Below are positions 56,310-64,000 of a DNA stretch of 64,000 nt, one piece after another (within the stretch, counting starts at the first letter, position 1; the number at the start of each line of letters is the position of its first letter). The stretch covers positions 1 to 64,000 of the forward strand of contig NZ_QXMG01000001.1 of the NCBI RefSeq assembly GCF_003569765.1, given 5' to 3'. Source of the stretch: Caldimonas tepidiphila. Its GTDB lineage: Bacteria; Pseudomonadota; Gammaproteobacteria; Burkholderiales; Burkholderiaceae_C. The notes under the pieces were generated by a model, which searched no databases, was not told where the DNA came from, and worked only from the letters and a program-made list of their open reading frames with translations. A program made the position numbers and the translations under genes.

Positions 56310-57412
56310 TGGAGAAGACGCAGCGCAAGGGCACGCGCACCGGCTTCACGACCGGCGCCTGCTCGGCCGCCGCGGCACGCGCCGCCGCGCTCGGGCTGGT
56401 GAGCGGGCGGGTGCCGGACGCCGTGGACTGCCTGCTGCCCAACGGCCAGACGGTGCGCTTCGCGGTGGCGGACGGCCGCTGCGACGGCACGCATGCGCAC
56501 GCGATGGTGATCAAGGACGCCGGGGACGATCCGGACTGCACCGACGGCGCGCACCTGACCGCCGACCTGCGGCTGCTGCCCGAGCGGCCCGGCGAGGTGC
56601 TGCTCAAGGGCGGCGAAGGCGTGGGCACCGTGACGCTGCCCGGCCTCGGGCTCGAGGTGGGCGGCCCGGCCATCAACCCGGTGCCCCGGCGCAACATCGA
56701 GGACAACGTGCGGGCCGCCGCCGCGCCGCTGCTCGACGACGCGGGGCTGGAGGTGACGATCTCGGTGCCGCAGGGCATCGAGATGGCGAAGAAGACGCTC
56801 AACGCGCGGCTCGGCATCCTCGGCGGCATCTCCATCCTCGGCACCACCGGCATCGTCAAGCCCTACTCCACCGCCGCCTACCGGGCCAGCGTGGTGCAGG
56901 GCGTCGAGGTCGCCGCCACCCAGGGCCACGGCACCGTGGTGCTGACCACCGGCGGGCGCACCGAGAAGTTCGTGATGCAGGAGCTCGCGCACCTGCCGCC
57001 GCCGTGCTTCGTGCAGATGGGCGACTTCCTGCGCTACGCGCTCGACACCGCGGTGCAGCACGGCCTCCGGCAGGTCGTGATCGGCGCGATGGTCGGCAAG
57101 CTCACGAAGATCGCGCAGGGCGAGACGATCACGCACGCCAACCGCGCCGAGGTGGACACCGGGCTGCTGGCGGAACTCGCCACCGGCATCGGCGTGCCCG
57201 CCGAGGTCTGCGCCGAGATCGCCGCCGCCGAGACCGCGCGCTTCGCGAGCGAGCGCATCGAGGCACTCGGTCTTTCACATGCTTTTCACCATGCCCTCGC
57301 GCAGCGCGCGATCCGCACCGTGACCCAGCGCTATCCCGGCCGTTTCCACATGCGCGTGCTGGTCTGCGATTTCGACGGCCGCAAGATCGCCGAGGCTTCC
57401 TCCGATGACTGA
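56306..57412 (+). CDS. cbiD: Cobalt-precorrin-5B C1-methyltransferase CbiD
   Basis: A 368-residue CbiD with the N-terminal signature RTGFTTGACSAAAARAA (11-27), GEGVGTVTLPGLGLEVGGPAINPVPRRNI and LGILGGISILGTTGIVKPYSTAAYRAS. CbiD is specific to the cobalt-early (anaerobic) route and methylates C1. Two tandem ATGs (56306 and 56309) are possible starts; the first overlaps the cobH stop. Its stop overlaps the next start by eight bases. Confidence 0.95.
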   Translation: MMEKTQRKGTRTGFTTGACSAAAARAAALGLVSGRVPDAVDCLLPNGQTVRFAVADGRCDGTHAHAMVIKDAGDDPDCTDGAHLTADLRLLPERPGEVLLKGGEGVGTVTLPGLGLEVGGPAINPVPRRNIEDNVRAAAAPLLDDAGLEVTISVPQGIEMAKKTLNARLGILGGISILGTTGIVKPYSTAAYRASVVQGVEVAATQGHGTVVLTTGGRTEKFVMQELAHLPPPCFVQMGDFLRYALDTAVQHGLRQVVIGAMVGKLTKIAQGETITHANRAEVDTGLLAELATGIGVPAEVCAEIAAAETARFASERIEALGLSHAFHHALAQRAIRTVTQRYPGRFHMRVLVCDFDGRKIAEASSDD

Positions 57413-58727
57413 AGAACACCAAGACACCCGCCCGCCGCGCTGCCGCATCGTCGGCGTGCTCGACGACGGCGCGGCGAGCCTCGGCCAGGCAGCGCGCTCG
57501 GCGCTCGCGCAGGCCGACCTCGTGATCGGCGCGCCGCGCACGCTCGCGCTGCTCGAACGCGACATCTCCCCCGAGGCCGAGAAGCGCGAGCTCGGCGCGC
57601 TCGCCGCGGTGGTCGAGGGCGTGCGCGAGGCGCAGATGCGCGGCCTGCGCTGCGTCGTGCTCGCCACCGGCGACCCGCTGTGCCACGGCATCGCCGCCTA
57701 CCTCGCCTCGCGCCTGTGCCTCGACGCGATCGAGGTGCTGCCCAACGTCTCGACGATCCAGCTCGCCTGCGCGCGCGTCGGCATGAGCTGGCAGGACCTG
57801 AGGATCGTCTCGATCCACGCGAAGGACGCGGGCGAATGGAGCGTCGGCGCCGACGCGCGCCACGGCCTCTACGCGCTGGCGCAGGCGCTGCGCCACAACG
57901 ACCGCCTCGCGGTGCTGACCAGCCCCTTCAACACGCCCCAGCGCATCGCGCGGCTGCTGCTCGCCGAGGGCCTGGCCGGCGACTTCCGCATGGCGGTGGC
58001 CGAGCGGCTGTGCCAGCCGCAGGAGCGCATCCGCGCGGACCTCGACATCGCCGAGGCTGCGGAGACCGACTTCGCCGACCCGAACGTGGTGCTGCTGTGG
58101 CGCGACGCGCCGCGGCCGCGCCCGGTGCGCTTCGGCCTGCCCGACGCGGCGTATGAACAGCGCCAGCCCGACAAGGGCCTGATCACGAAGTGCGAGGTAC
58201 GCGCGGTGTCGCTCGCGCGGCTGCAACTGCGCGAGGACAGCGTCGTCTGGGACATCGGCGCCGGCTCCGGCTCGGTGGGCCTGGAGGCGGCGCGCCTGTG
58301 CCCCCAAGGCCATGTGTACGCGATCGAGAAGAACGCGGACGACGTGGCGATCGCGGGCCGCAACCGCACGGCCTTCGGCTTGAGCAACCACACGCTGCTG
58401 CACGGCAAGGCGCCCGAGGGCCTGGAGCAGTGGCCCGACCCGGACGCGGTCTTCGTCGGCGGCTCGGGCGGCGAGCTCGCCGACTTGATCGCGCTGTGCC
58501 TGCGCCGGCTCAAACCCGGCGGCTGGCTGGTGATGAACTTCGTGACCCTGGAGAACCTCGCCGCCGCGACCGTGGCGCTGAAGGCCGCGGGCGTCGTCTG
58601 GGACGTGCTGCAGCTGCAGGCCGCGCGCAGCAAGCCCATCCTGCACATGCACCGCATGGCGGCCGAGAACCCGGTGTGGATCGTCTGCGCGCAGGCCGGC
58701 GCGAACTCCGAAGGAGACCCCGCATGA
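57405..58727 (+). CDS. cbiET: Bifunctional CbiET (C5,15-methyltransferase/decarboxylase)
   Basis: A 440-residue fusion of CbiE (1 to about 225; CRIVGVLDDGAASLGQAARSALAQADLVIGAPRTL, VLATGDPLCHGIAAYL) and CbiT (from about 245; KGLITKCEVRAVSLARLQLREDSVVWDIGAGSGSVGLEAARL). It methylates C5 and C15 and decarboxylates the C12 acetate of precorrin-7. Equivalent to CobL. The SAM-binding glycine motif of the CbiT half is near residue 284. Overlaps cbiD by eight bases and cobI by four. Confidence 0.95.
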   Translation: MTEEHQDTRPPRCRIVGVLDDGAASLGQAARSALAQADLVIGAPRTLALLERDISPEAEKRELGALAAVVEGVREAQMRGLRCVVLATGDPLCHGIAAYLASRLCLDAIEVLPNVSTIQLACARVGMSWQDLRIVSIHAKDAGEWSVGADARHGLYALAQALRHNDRLAVLTSPFNTPQRIARLLLAEGLAGDFRMAVAERLCQPQERIRADLDIAEAAETDFADPNVVLLWRDAPRPRPVRFGLPDAAYEQRQPDKGLITKCEVRAVSLARLQLREDSVVWDIGAGSGSVGLEAARLCPQGHVYAIEKNADDVAIAGRNRTAFGLSNHTLLHGKAPEGLEQWPDPDAVFVGGSGGELADLIALCLRRLKPGGWLVMNFVTLENLAAATVALKAAGVVWDVLQLQAARSKPILHMHRMAAENPVWIVCAQAGANSEGDPA

Positions 58728-59530
58728 ACACCCCACCGCTCGGCCGCCTCTACGGGGTGTCGCTCGGCCCCGGCGACCCGGAGCTGATGACGCGGCGCGC
58801 CTGGGCGCTGCTGCAGCGCAGCGACATGGTCTGGACCTGGCCGGTGCGCAGCACGAAGTCCGAGAGTTACGCGCTCGACATCGCGACGCGCGCCGGGCTC
58901 GTGCCGCCCGCGCGCCACGCCGCGCTGCTGTTCCCGATGACGCACGACGCCGAGAAGCTCGCGCGCCACTGGCTGCGCGCGGCCGAGACGGTGCTGGAGC
59001 TGCTGCAGGGCGGGCAGGACGTGCTCTTCCTGGTGGAGGGCGACGCCTCGACCTTCGCGACCTTCGGCTACCTCGCGCGCACGCTGCGCGGCCTCGCCCC
59101 CGAGGTGGAGGTCGAGGTGGTGCCGGGAGTGACCTCCTTCATCGCGTCCTGCGCCGAGCTGCGGTGGCCGCTCGCCGAGCAGGACGACACGGTCGCGATC
59201 GTGCCGGCGGCCTACGGCGTCGGCATGGTCGAGCGGCTGCTCGACGACTTCGACACGCTGGTGCTGATGAAGGTGAAACCGCTGCTCGACGACCTGATCG
59301 GGCTGCTGGAGCGCCGCGGCCTGATCGAGCACACCTGCTTCGTCGAGAAGGCCGGCTCGCCCGTCGAGCGCGTGGTGCGCGACGTGCGCACGCTGCGCGG
59401 CGAGAAGGTGAACTACCTGTCCCTGCTGATCGTAAAGAACCCGGCGCGCGTGCGCGGCGAGCGCGTCAAGGGCTGCAAGAAGAAGACGAGCGAGCCGGCA
59501 GTGGCCGGGGAAGAGGAAATCCATGAGTGA
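58724..59530 (+). CDS. cobI: Precorrin-2 / cobalt-factor II C20-methyltransferase
   Basis: A 268-residue methyltransferase (CobI/CbiL) with LYGVSLGPGDPELMTRRAWALLQRSD at 9-34, FLVEGDASTFATFGYLART and EVVPGVTSFIASCAELRWPLAEQDD. It methylates C20, later lost with ring contraction. SD GAAGGAG precedes its ATG. The final 35 residues are a lysine/glutamate extension beyond the usual end. Overlaps cbiG by eight bases. Confidence 0.94.
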   Translation: MNTPPLGRLYGVSLGPGDPELMTRRAWALLQRSDMVWTWPVRSTKSESYALDIATRAGLVPPARHAALLFPMTHDAEKLARHWLRAAETVLELLQGGQDVLFLVEGDASTFATFGYLARTLRGLAPEVEVEVVPGVTSFIASCAELRWPLAEQDDTVAIVPAAYGVGMVERLLDDFDTLVLMKVKPLLDDLIGLLERRGLIEHTCFVEKAGSPVERVVRDVRTLRGEKVNYLSLLIVKNPARVRGERVKGCKKKTSEPAVAGEEEIHE

Positions 59531-60278
59531 GAACCACGGCAGCCCGGTGCGCGTCGCGCTGGTCGCGATCACGAAGCACGGCGCGCAGCAGGCAGCGCAG
59601 CTTGCGCGCGCGCTGCCGCAGGCGGCGATCTGCAGCGCGGCGAAGTTCGCGCCGGCCTTCGAGGGCCTGCCCAACCAGCTTCGCTCTTACGAGGGCGCGC
59701 TGCGCGACGAGATCGGACCCCTCTTCGAAGCCTACGACCAAATCGTGTTCTTCGTCTCGCTCGGCGCGGTGGTGCGGCTGATCGCGCCGCACCTGAAATC
59801 GAAGGACGAGGACCCGGGCGTGATCGTCGTGGACGACGCCGGCCAGTTCGTGATTCCCGTGCTGTCGGGCCATGTCGGCGGCGCCAACGCGATGGCCGAG
59901 CAGGTCGCGGCGCTGATGCGAGCCACGCCGGTGCTGACCACCGCGTCGGACGTCGGCAAGACGATTCCGGTGGACATCCTCGGCCGCGAGCTCGGCTGGC
60001 GCGTCGAGGCGCCGAAGCTCAACGTCACGCGCGTGTCGGCCCATGTCGTCAACGGCGAGCCGATCGCCGTGGTGCAGGAGGCGGGCAGCCCGCACTGGTG
60101 GACCCGCCCCACCCCGCTGCCCGCCAACATCCATCTTTTCAACAGCTTCGCCGACGTGGACCTCGGCCGCTTCGCGGCGGTGCTGTGGATCACGCACGCC
60201 GAGATCGACGCGGCGCGCTGGCAGCAGCTGCACGAGCGGCTGGTGGTCTACCGCCCGCCGCAGGAAGCCGCCGCATGA
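59523..60278 (+). CDS. cbiG: Cobalt-precorrin-5A hydrolase, CbiG N-terminal/central part
   Basis: A 251-residue protein with the CbiG N-terminal and central domains: VALVAITKHGAQQAAQLARALP, DQIVFFVSLGAVVRLIAPHLKSKDEDPGVIVVDDAGQFVIPVLSGHVGGANAMAEQVA and TASDVGKTIPVDILGRELGW. CbiG opens the lactone after ring contraction, releasing acetaldehyde, only in the cobalt-early route. The C-terminal domain of standard CbiG is absent here and is encoded by the next gene, so CbiG is split in two. The stop overlaps that gene (ATGA). Confidence 0.93.
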   Translation: MSENHGSPVRVALVAITKHGAQQAAQLARALPQAAICSAAKFAPAFEGLPNQLRSYEGALRDEIGPLFEAYDQIVFFVSLGAVVRLIAPHLKSKDEDPGVIVVDDAGQFVIPVLSGHVGGANAMAEQVAALMRATPVLTTASDVGKTIPVDILGRELGWRVEAPKLNVTRVSAHVVNGEPIAVVQEAGSPHWWTRPTPLPANIHLFNSFADVDLGRFAAVLWITHAEIDAARWQQLHERLVVYRPPQEAAA

Positions 60279-60688
60279 GCGCACGCCTCCCCGGCGTCGC
60301 GCTCGGCATCGGCTGCGACCGCGGCACGCCGCTCGCGACGCTGCAGGCCGCGCTCGACGAGGCGCTCGCACTTGCAAATCTCACCCGCGCCGACGTGCGC
60401 GCGCTCGCGAGCATCACCCTCAAGGCCGACGAGGCCGGGCTGCTCGCGCTCGCGCAAGCGCACGGCTGGCCGATCACCTTCTACCCCGCCGAGCAGCTCG
60501 CCGAGGTGCCGGTGCCGAACCCGTCGGAGACCGTGCGCCGCCACACCGGCACGCCCTCGGTGTCCGAGGCCGCGGCGCTGCTCGCAGCCGGCGCCGGCAT
60601 CGACGCGCTGCTGGTCGAGAAACACCGCCACCGCGGCCCAGACGGCCGCAACGCCACCGTCTCCATCGCAAGGATTCCCCATGACTGA
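60275..60688 (+). CDS. cobE: CobE / CbiG C-terminal domain protein
   Basis: A 137-residue protein equal to the CbiG C-terminal domain, also known as CobE: VALGIGCDRGTPLATLQAALDEAL, ADVRALASITLKADEAGLLALAQAHGWPITFYPAEQLAEV, NPSETVRRHTGTPSVSEAAALLAAGAGIDALLVEKHRHRG. It should act together with the preceding CbiG protein. Eight bases overlap with cobJ. As a separate polypeptide it resembles the aerobic-pathway CobE, so this operon mixes features of both gene layouts. Confidence 0.92.
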   Translation: MSARLPGVALGIGCDRGTPLATLQAALDEALALANLTRADVRALASITLKADEAGLLALAQAHGWPITFYPAEQLAEVPVPNPSETVRRHTGTPSVSEAAALLAAGAGIDALLVEKHRHRGPDGRNATVSIARIPHD

Positions 60689-61706
60689 CTCTTCCGGCGC
60701 CGTCTCCGGAGCCCCCGCCACCGCCCCGCTCGGCAAGATCATGCTGGTCGGCATCGGCCCCGGCAGCACCGAGCACATGACGCAGCGCGCCCGCGACGCG
60801 ATCGCCGAGGCCGACACCATCATCGGCTACGTCACCTACATCAAGCTCGTCGCCGACCTGATCGGGGGCAAGGAGGTGATCCGCAAGTCGATGACGGAAG
60901 AACTCGACCGCGCGATCGAGGCCTACGAGCGCGCCAAGGCCGGCAAGAAGGTGGCGCTGGTCTCCTCGGGCGATGCCGGCGTCTACGGCATGGCGGGCCC
61001 CACCTACGAGGTGCTGTTCCAGGCCGGCTGGACGCCCGACTCGGGCATCGAGGTCGAGATCGTGCCCGGGGCGTCGGCGCTCAACAGCTGCGCGGCGCTG
61101 GTCGGCGCACCGCTCACGCACGACTTCTGCGCGATCTCGCTGTCGGACCTGCTCACGCCCTGGCCGGTGATCGCGCGCCGGCTCGACGCGGCGGCCGCCG
61201 CCGACTTCGTCGTCGCGCTCTACAACCCCAAGAGCGGGCGGCGCACGCGCCAGATCGTCGAGGCGCAGCGCCTGTTTCTGCGCCACCGCCGCGCCGACAC
61301 GCCGGTGGCCATCGTGAAATCCGCCTACCGGCGGCGCGAGCGCATCGAGTTCACGACGCTCGACCGCATGGCCGAGGCCGACATCGGCATGCTGTCCACG
61401 GTGCTGATCGGCAACAGCAACACCTTCGTGCGCGAGGGCCGCATGGTCACGCCGCGCGGCTACGCGAACAAGTACGAGCTCGACAACGGCGGCGCGACGC
61501 GCGAGGGCGAGAAGCGCGGCCGCTCGCTCTCGACCGGCCTGCTCGGCTGGATCGAGGGCCTGCGCGAGGACCTGGCCGCCGGCGAGAGCCTCGCGGCGCT
61601 GGCCGAGCGCCACCGCCTGCCCGCCGACTACCTGGAGGCGGTGCTCGCCGACACCGACACTGGCGAGGACACGCCATCGACCGAGGAAGCGGGAGCCGAG
61701 GCGTGA
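60681..61706 (+). CDS. cobJ: Precorrin-3B / cobalt-factor III C17-methyltransferase
   Basis: A 341-residue CobJ/CbiH that methylates C17 with ring contraction. Markers are [34 protein letters not shown] at 20-53, [56 protein letters not shown] and [10 protein letters not shown]. After about residue 262 there is an extra ~75-residue C-terminal segment with a helical [34 protein letters not shown] part, absent from minimal CbiH. It overlaps the ferredoxin gene through GTGA. Confidence 0.95.
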   Translation: MTDSSGAVSGAPATAPLGKIMLVGIGPGSTEHMTQRARDAIAEADTIIGYVTYIKLVADLIGGKEVIRKSMTEELDRAIEAYERAKAGKKVALVSSGDAGVYGMAGPTYEVLFQAGWTPDSGIEVEIVPGASALNSCAALVGAPLTHDFCAISLSDLLTPWPVIARRLDAAAAADFVVALYNPKSGRRTRQIVEAQRLFLRHRRADTPVAIVKSAYRRRERIEFTTLDRMAEADIGMLSTVLIGNSNTFVREGRMVTPRGYANKYELDNGGATREGEKRGRSLSTGLLGWIEGLREDLAAGESLAALAERHRLPADYLEAVLADTDTGEDTPSTEEAGAEA

Positions 61707-62053
61707 GCGTGGCTGAAAAACCGAAGATCGGCGCCTACCGCCGCCACCTGCTGGTCTGCACCGGCCCGCGCTGCACGCAGGCGGGCGAGTCGCAGGCGCT
61801 GTTCGACAGCCTGGGCGAGAAGTTCAAGGCCGCGGGGCTGAACGACGGCGAGCTGCGCGTGAAGCGCAGCCGCGTGAGCTGCTTCGCCGCCTGCAAGGGC
61901 GGCCCGGTGATGTGCGTGCAGCCCGACGGCACCTGGTACTACGACGTGACCCCCGCGAACATGGACCGCATCATCGCCGAGCACCTCGTGGGCGGGCGGC
62001 CGGTGCAGGAGCTGGTCTTCCACCAGGGGCCGGGCGGCTGCGGCGGGGACTGA
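61703..62053 (+). CDS. Thioredoxin-like 2Fe-2S ferredoxin in cobalamin operon
   Basis: A 116-residue (2Fe-2S) ferredoxin of the thioredoxin-like type: [22 protein letters not shown] near 16-37, then [53 protein letters not shown]. The C-x5-C-type and CFAAC-x6-C cysteines bind the cluster. It starts with GTG inside the cobJ stop (GTGA), so it is made with the cobalamin enzymes. A role as electron carrier for a reductive or ring-contraction step is plausible. Ends the operon 13 bases before convergent urtE. Confidence 0.88.
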   Translation: MSVAEKPKIGAYRRHLLVCTGPRCTQAGESQALFDSLGEKFKAAGLNDGELRVKRSRVSCFAACKGGPVMCVQPDGTWYYDVTPANMDRIIAEHLVGGRPVQELVFHQGPGGCGGD

Positions 62054-62066
62054 ATCCCGCCCCCGC

Positions 62067-62780
62067 TCAGATCGACATCAGCTGCCGCACGCCGTCGGCT
62101 TCCATGTCGCGGCCGTGGCCGCGGCGGATCACCTCGCCGCGCTCCATCACGAGGTACTGGTCGGCGAGCTCCGCCGCGAAGTCGTAGTACTGCTCGACCA
62201 GCACGATCGCCATGCGGTCCTTGCCCGTGCCGTCCAGGCCCTCGTCCGCGAGGCGCCGGATCACGCGGCCGATGTCCTTGATGATGCTCGGCTGGATGCC
62301 CTCGGTCGGCTCGTCGAGCACGAGCAGCTTCGGGCCCGCGGCGAGTGCCCGCGCGATCGCGAGCTGCTGCTGCTGCCCGCCCGAGAGGTCGCCGCCGCGG
62401 CGGTGCAACATCTGCTTCAGGACCGGAAACAGCTCGAAGAGCTGCGGCGGGATCGGCGTGCTGCCGCTCTTGTAGGCCAGGCCCATGCGCAGGTTCTCCT
62501 CGACCGTGAGCCGGCCGAAGATCTCGCGGCCCTGCGGCACGTAGCCCACGCCCTTCCTGACGCGCTCGTAGGGGCTGTCGCGCGTGATGTCGCCGCCGTC
62601 GAGTTTCACCGTGCCGGTCTTCACCGGCACCACGCCCATCAGGCTCTTGAGCAGCGTCGTCTTGCCGACGCCATTGCGGCCGAGGATCACGGTGACCTCG
62701 CCGGCCCTCGCGTCCAGGCTCACGTTGCGCAGGATGTGCGAGCCGCCGTAGTACTGGTTGATGCCTTCGATCTTCAGCAT
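62067..62780 (-). CDS. urtE: Urea ABC transporter ATP-binding protein UrtE
   Basis: A 237-residue ATPase with Walker A GRNGVGKTTLLKSLMGV (about 35-51), signature LSGGQQQQLAIARAL, Walker B LLVLDEPTEGIQPSIIKDI and an EQYYDFAAELADQYLVMERG tail. The TEGIQPSIIKDIGRVI and VEQYYDFA motifs are diagnostic for UrtE within the branched-chain amino acid-type ABC group. It imports urea with UrtABCD. ATG at 62780 follows AAGGAG. Last gene of urt as transcribed. Confidence 0.93.
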   Translation of the reverse strand: MLKIEGINQYYGGSHILRNVSLDARAGEVTVILGRNGVGKTTLLKSLMGVVPVKTGTVKLDGGDITRDSPYERVRKGVGYVPQGREIFGRLTVEENLRMGLAYKSGSTPIPPQLFELFPVLKQMLHRRGGDLSGGQQQQLAIARALAAGPKLLVLDEPTEGIQPSIIKDIGRVIRRLADEGLDGTGKDRMAIVLVEQYYDFAAELADQYLVMERGEVIRRGHGRDMEADGVRQLMSI

Positions 62781-62791
62781 GTCGTGCTCCT

Positions 62792-63667
62792 TCAGCGGCC
62801 CAGGTAGACCTCGACGACCTTCTCGTTCGCCTGCACGTCGGCCAGGCGCCCCTCGGCCAGCACGCTGCCCTCGTGCAGCACCGTGACGGTCTTGTGCCCC
62901 TCGGTGAGCTGGTCGACGAACTTCATGTCGTGCTCGACCACCACCAGCGAGTGCTTGCCCTCCAGCGCCAGGAAGAGCTCGGCGGTGCGCTCGGTCTCCT
63001 CGTCGGTCATGCCGGCCACGGGTTCGTCCAGCAGCAGCAGCTTCGGGTCCTGCATCAGCAGCATGCCGATCTCGAGCCACTGCTTCTGGCCATGGCTCAG
63101 CAGGCCCGCGGTGCGCTGCGCCTCGTGCTTCAGGTGGATCAGCTGCAGCGTCTCGCCGATGCGGTCGAGCTGCTCGCCGGAGAGCCGGAAGAAGAGCGAT
63201 GCGCGCACGCCCCGGTCGGCCTTGAGCGCGAGCTCCAGGTTCTCGAACACGGTCAGCTGCTCGTAGACGGTGGGCTTCTGGAACTTGCGGCCGATGCCGA
63301 TCTGCGCGATCTCGTTCTCGCGCAGGCGCAGCAGGTCGATGGTCGAGCCGAAGAAGGCCTGGCCCGCGTCGGGCCGGGTCTTGCCGGTGATGACGTCCAT
63401 CATCGTGGTCTTGCCTGCGCCGTTCGGGCCGATGATGCAGCGCAGCTCGCCGGCGCCGATGTTGAGGCTGAGCTTGTTGAGCGCGCGAAAGCCGTCGAAG
63501 CTGACCGTGATGTCGTCGAGGTAGAGGATCGCGCCGTGAGCCACGTCCAGCTCGCCCGGCCGCACCACGCGTCCGTAGCTCGCGCCGGAGGCGCCGGTGG
63601 AGGCCGCCTTCCTGCGCTCGTGCTCGGCCAGCGCCTGCGCGCCGGCCTCCATCAGGTCGGGCGTCAT
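62792..63667 (-). CDS. urtD: Urea ABC transporter ATP-binding protein UrtD
   Basis: A 291-residue ATPase: N-terminal 45 residues are an extra charged leader, then ILYLDDITVSFDGFRALNKLSLNIGAGELRCIIGPNGAGKTTMMDVITGKTRPD (Walker A near 75-82), signature LLSHGQKQWLEIGMLL, Walker B LLLLDEPVAGMTDEE, and VVVEHDMKFVDQL. VSFDGFRALNKLSL and HGQKQWLEIGMLLMQDPKLLL are typical of UrtD. Its ATG overlaps the urtC stop (ATGA), and urtE follows 11 bases later. Confidence 0.93.
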   Translation of the reverse strand: MTPDLMEAGAQALAEHERRKAASTGASGASYGRVVRPGELDVAHGAILYLDDITVSFDGFRALNKLSLNIGAGELRCIIGPNGAGKTTMMDVITGKTRPDAGQAFFGSTIDLLRLRENEIAQIGIGRKFQKPTVYEQLTVFENLELALKADRGVRASLFFRLSGEQLDRIGETLQLIHLKHEAQRTAGLLSHGQKQWLEIGMLLMQDPKLLLLDEPVAGMTDEETERTAELFLALEGKHSLVVVEHDMKFVDQLTEGHKTVTVLHEGSVLAEGRLADVQANEKVVEVYLGR

Positions 63668-64000
63668 GCGTGCTCCTCCTTCTTGAACTTGCGGAACAGG
63701 CCGACGATGCCCTGCGGCAGAAACAGCGTCACCGCGATGAAGAGCGCGCCGAGGAAGTAGAGCCAGAACTCGGGAAACGCCACCGTGAACCAGCTCTTGG
63801 CGCCGTTGACGAAGAAGGCGCCGACGATCGGGCCGATCAGCGTCGCGCGCCCGCCCACCGCCGCCCACACCGCGATCTCGATGCCCGCGGCCGGCGACAT
63901 CTCGCCCGGGTTGATGATGCCGACCTGCGGCACGTACAGCGCGCCGGCGATGCCGCACATCACGGCCGAGAGCGTCCAGATCGACAGCTTGTACCAGAGC
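63664..64000 (-). CDS. urtC: Urea ABC transporter permease UrtC, C-terminal fragment
   Basis: The last about 111 codons of a membrane permease running beyond the window end. Sequence reads LSIWTLSAVMCGIAGALYVPQVGIINPGEMSPAAGIEIAVWAAVGGRATLIGPIVGAFFVNGAKSW, followed by TVAFPEFWLYFLGALFIAVTLFLPQGIVGLFRKFKK. This matches the end of UrtC-type urea permeases. The next upstream genes (urtAB) are outside the window. The stop overlaps the urtD start (ATGA). Confidence 0.93.
   Translation of the reverse strand, partial: LWYKLSIWTLSAVMCGIAGALYVPQVGIINPGEMSPAAGIEIAVWAAVGGRATLIGPIVGAFFVNGAKSWFTVAFPEFWLYFLGALFIAVTLFLPQGIVGLFRKFKKEEHA

Overview
The window is a compact, very GC-rich (by eye about 70%) bacterial chromosome segment. 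GC is strong at third codon positions, and adjacent genes often overlap by 4 bases (ATGA or GTGA). The gene set includes a Bug-family solute receptor, urtCDE, PuuD urate hydroxylase, an AauRS-like glutamate system, a YgiQ-type radical SAM protein, MocR and GntR logic, and a CbiD/CbiG/CbiX cobalamin pathway. This points to a betaproteobacterium, most likely Burkholderiales (Comamonadaceae or the Rubrivivax-Leptothrix group). That assignment is inference. I see no prophage, insertion sequence, CRISPR array, tRNA or rRNA.

Layout. 1-0.9 kb: tail of a HupE/UreJ-type membrane protein and a DGC-domain zinc protein. 1.0-5.0 kb: B12-dependent ribonucleotide reductase (nrdJ), interrupted by a 371-residue LAGLIDADG intein directly before the radical cysteine. 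5.3-6.3 kb: yqjD/yqjE/yqjK-like envelope genes. 6.6-8.5 kb: a Crp/Fnr regulator divergent from SirB-like and hemerythrin genes, with an FNR/DNR-type box between. 8.5-16.5 kb: purine-linked block (puuD, ABC importer, diguanylate cyclase, 8-oxoguanine deaminase-like amidohydrolase, nucleoside deaminase). 16.6-20.2 kb: MCE lipid-transport operon. 20.3-27.9 kb: leucine/isovalerate degradation operon with a divergent TetR gene and paired operators. 28-33.8 kb: PPK2, YgiQ, SGNH hydrolase, OpgC-like protein.

34-42.7 kb: an eight-gene minus-strand operon for acidic amino acids and amides (two GltI-type receptors, periplasmic asparaginase, GltJKL, AauS/AauR-like two-component pair). It is preceded by a well-formed sigma-54 promoter and two CGG-N4-CCG sites. 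43-44.9 kb: orphan ureD and a TTG-started Bug receptor. 45-50.8 kb: thiC-thiO-thiS-thiG-thiDE behind a TPP riboswitch, divergent from a MocR-type regulator. 52.4-62.1 kb: AdoCbl riboswitch, then a ten-gene plus-strand operon (CbiM-like protein, cobM, cbiX, cobH, cbiD, cbiET, cobI, cbiG, cobE, cobJ plus a 2Fe-2S ferredoxin). 62.1-64 kb: urtE, urtD and the C-terminal end of urtC.

Functional threads. Cobalamin made by the 53-62 kb operon is the cofactor of NrdJ at 1-5 kb. Nitrogen scavenging recurs: purine oxidation and deamination, urea uptake, UreD, amide hydrolysis and glutamate uptake. The most notable items are the intein, the sigma-54/AauR-like architecture, the duplicated mccA start that forms a 43-codon leader ORF, the paired TetR operators, and the split CbiG plus ferredoxin in the cobalamin operon.
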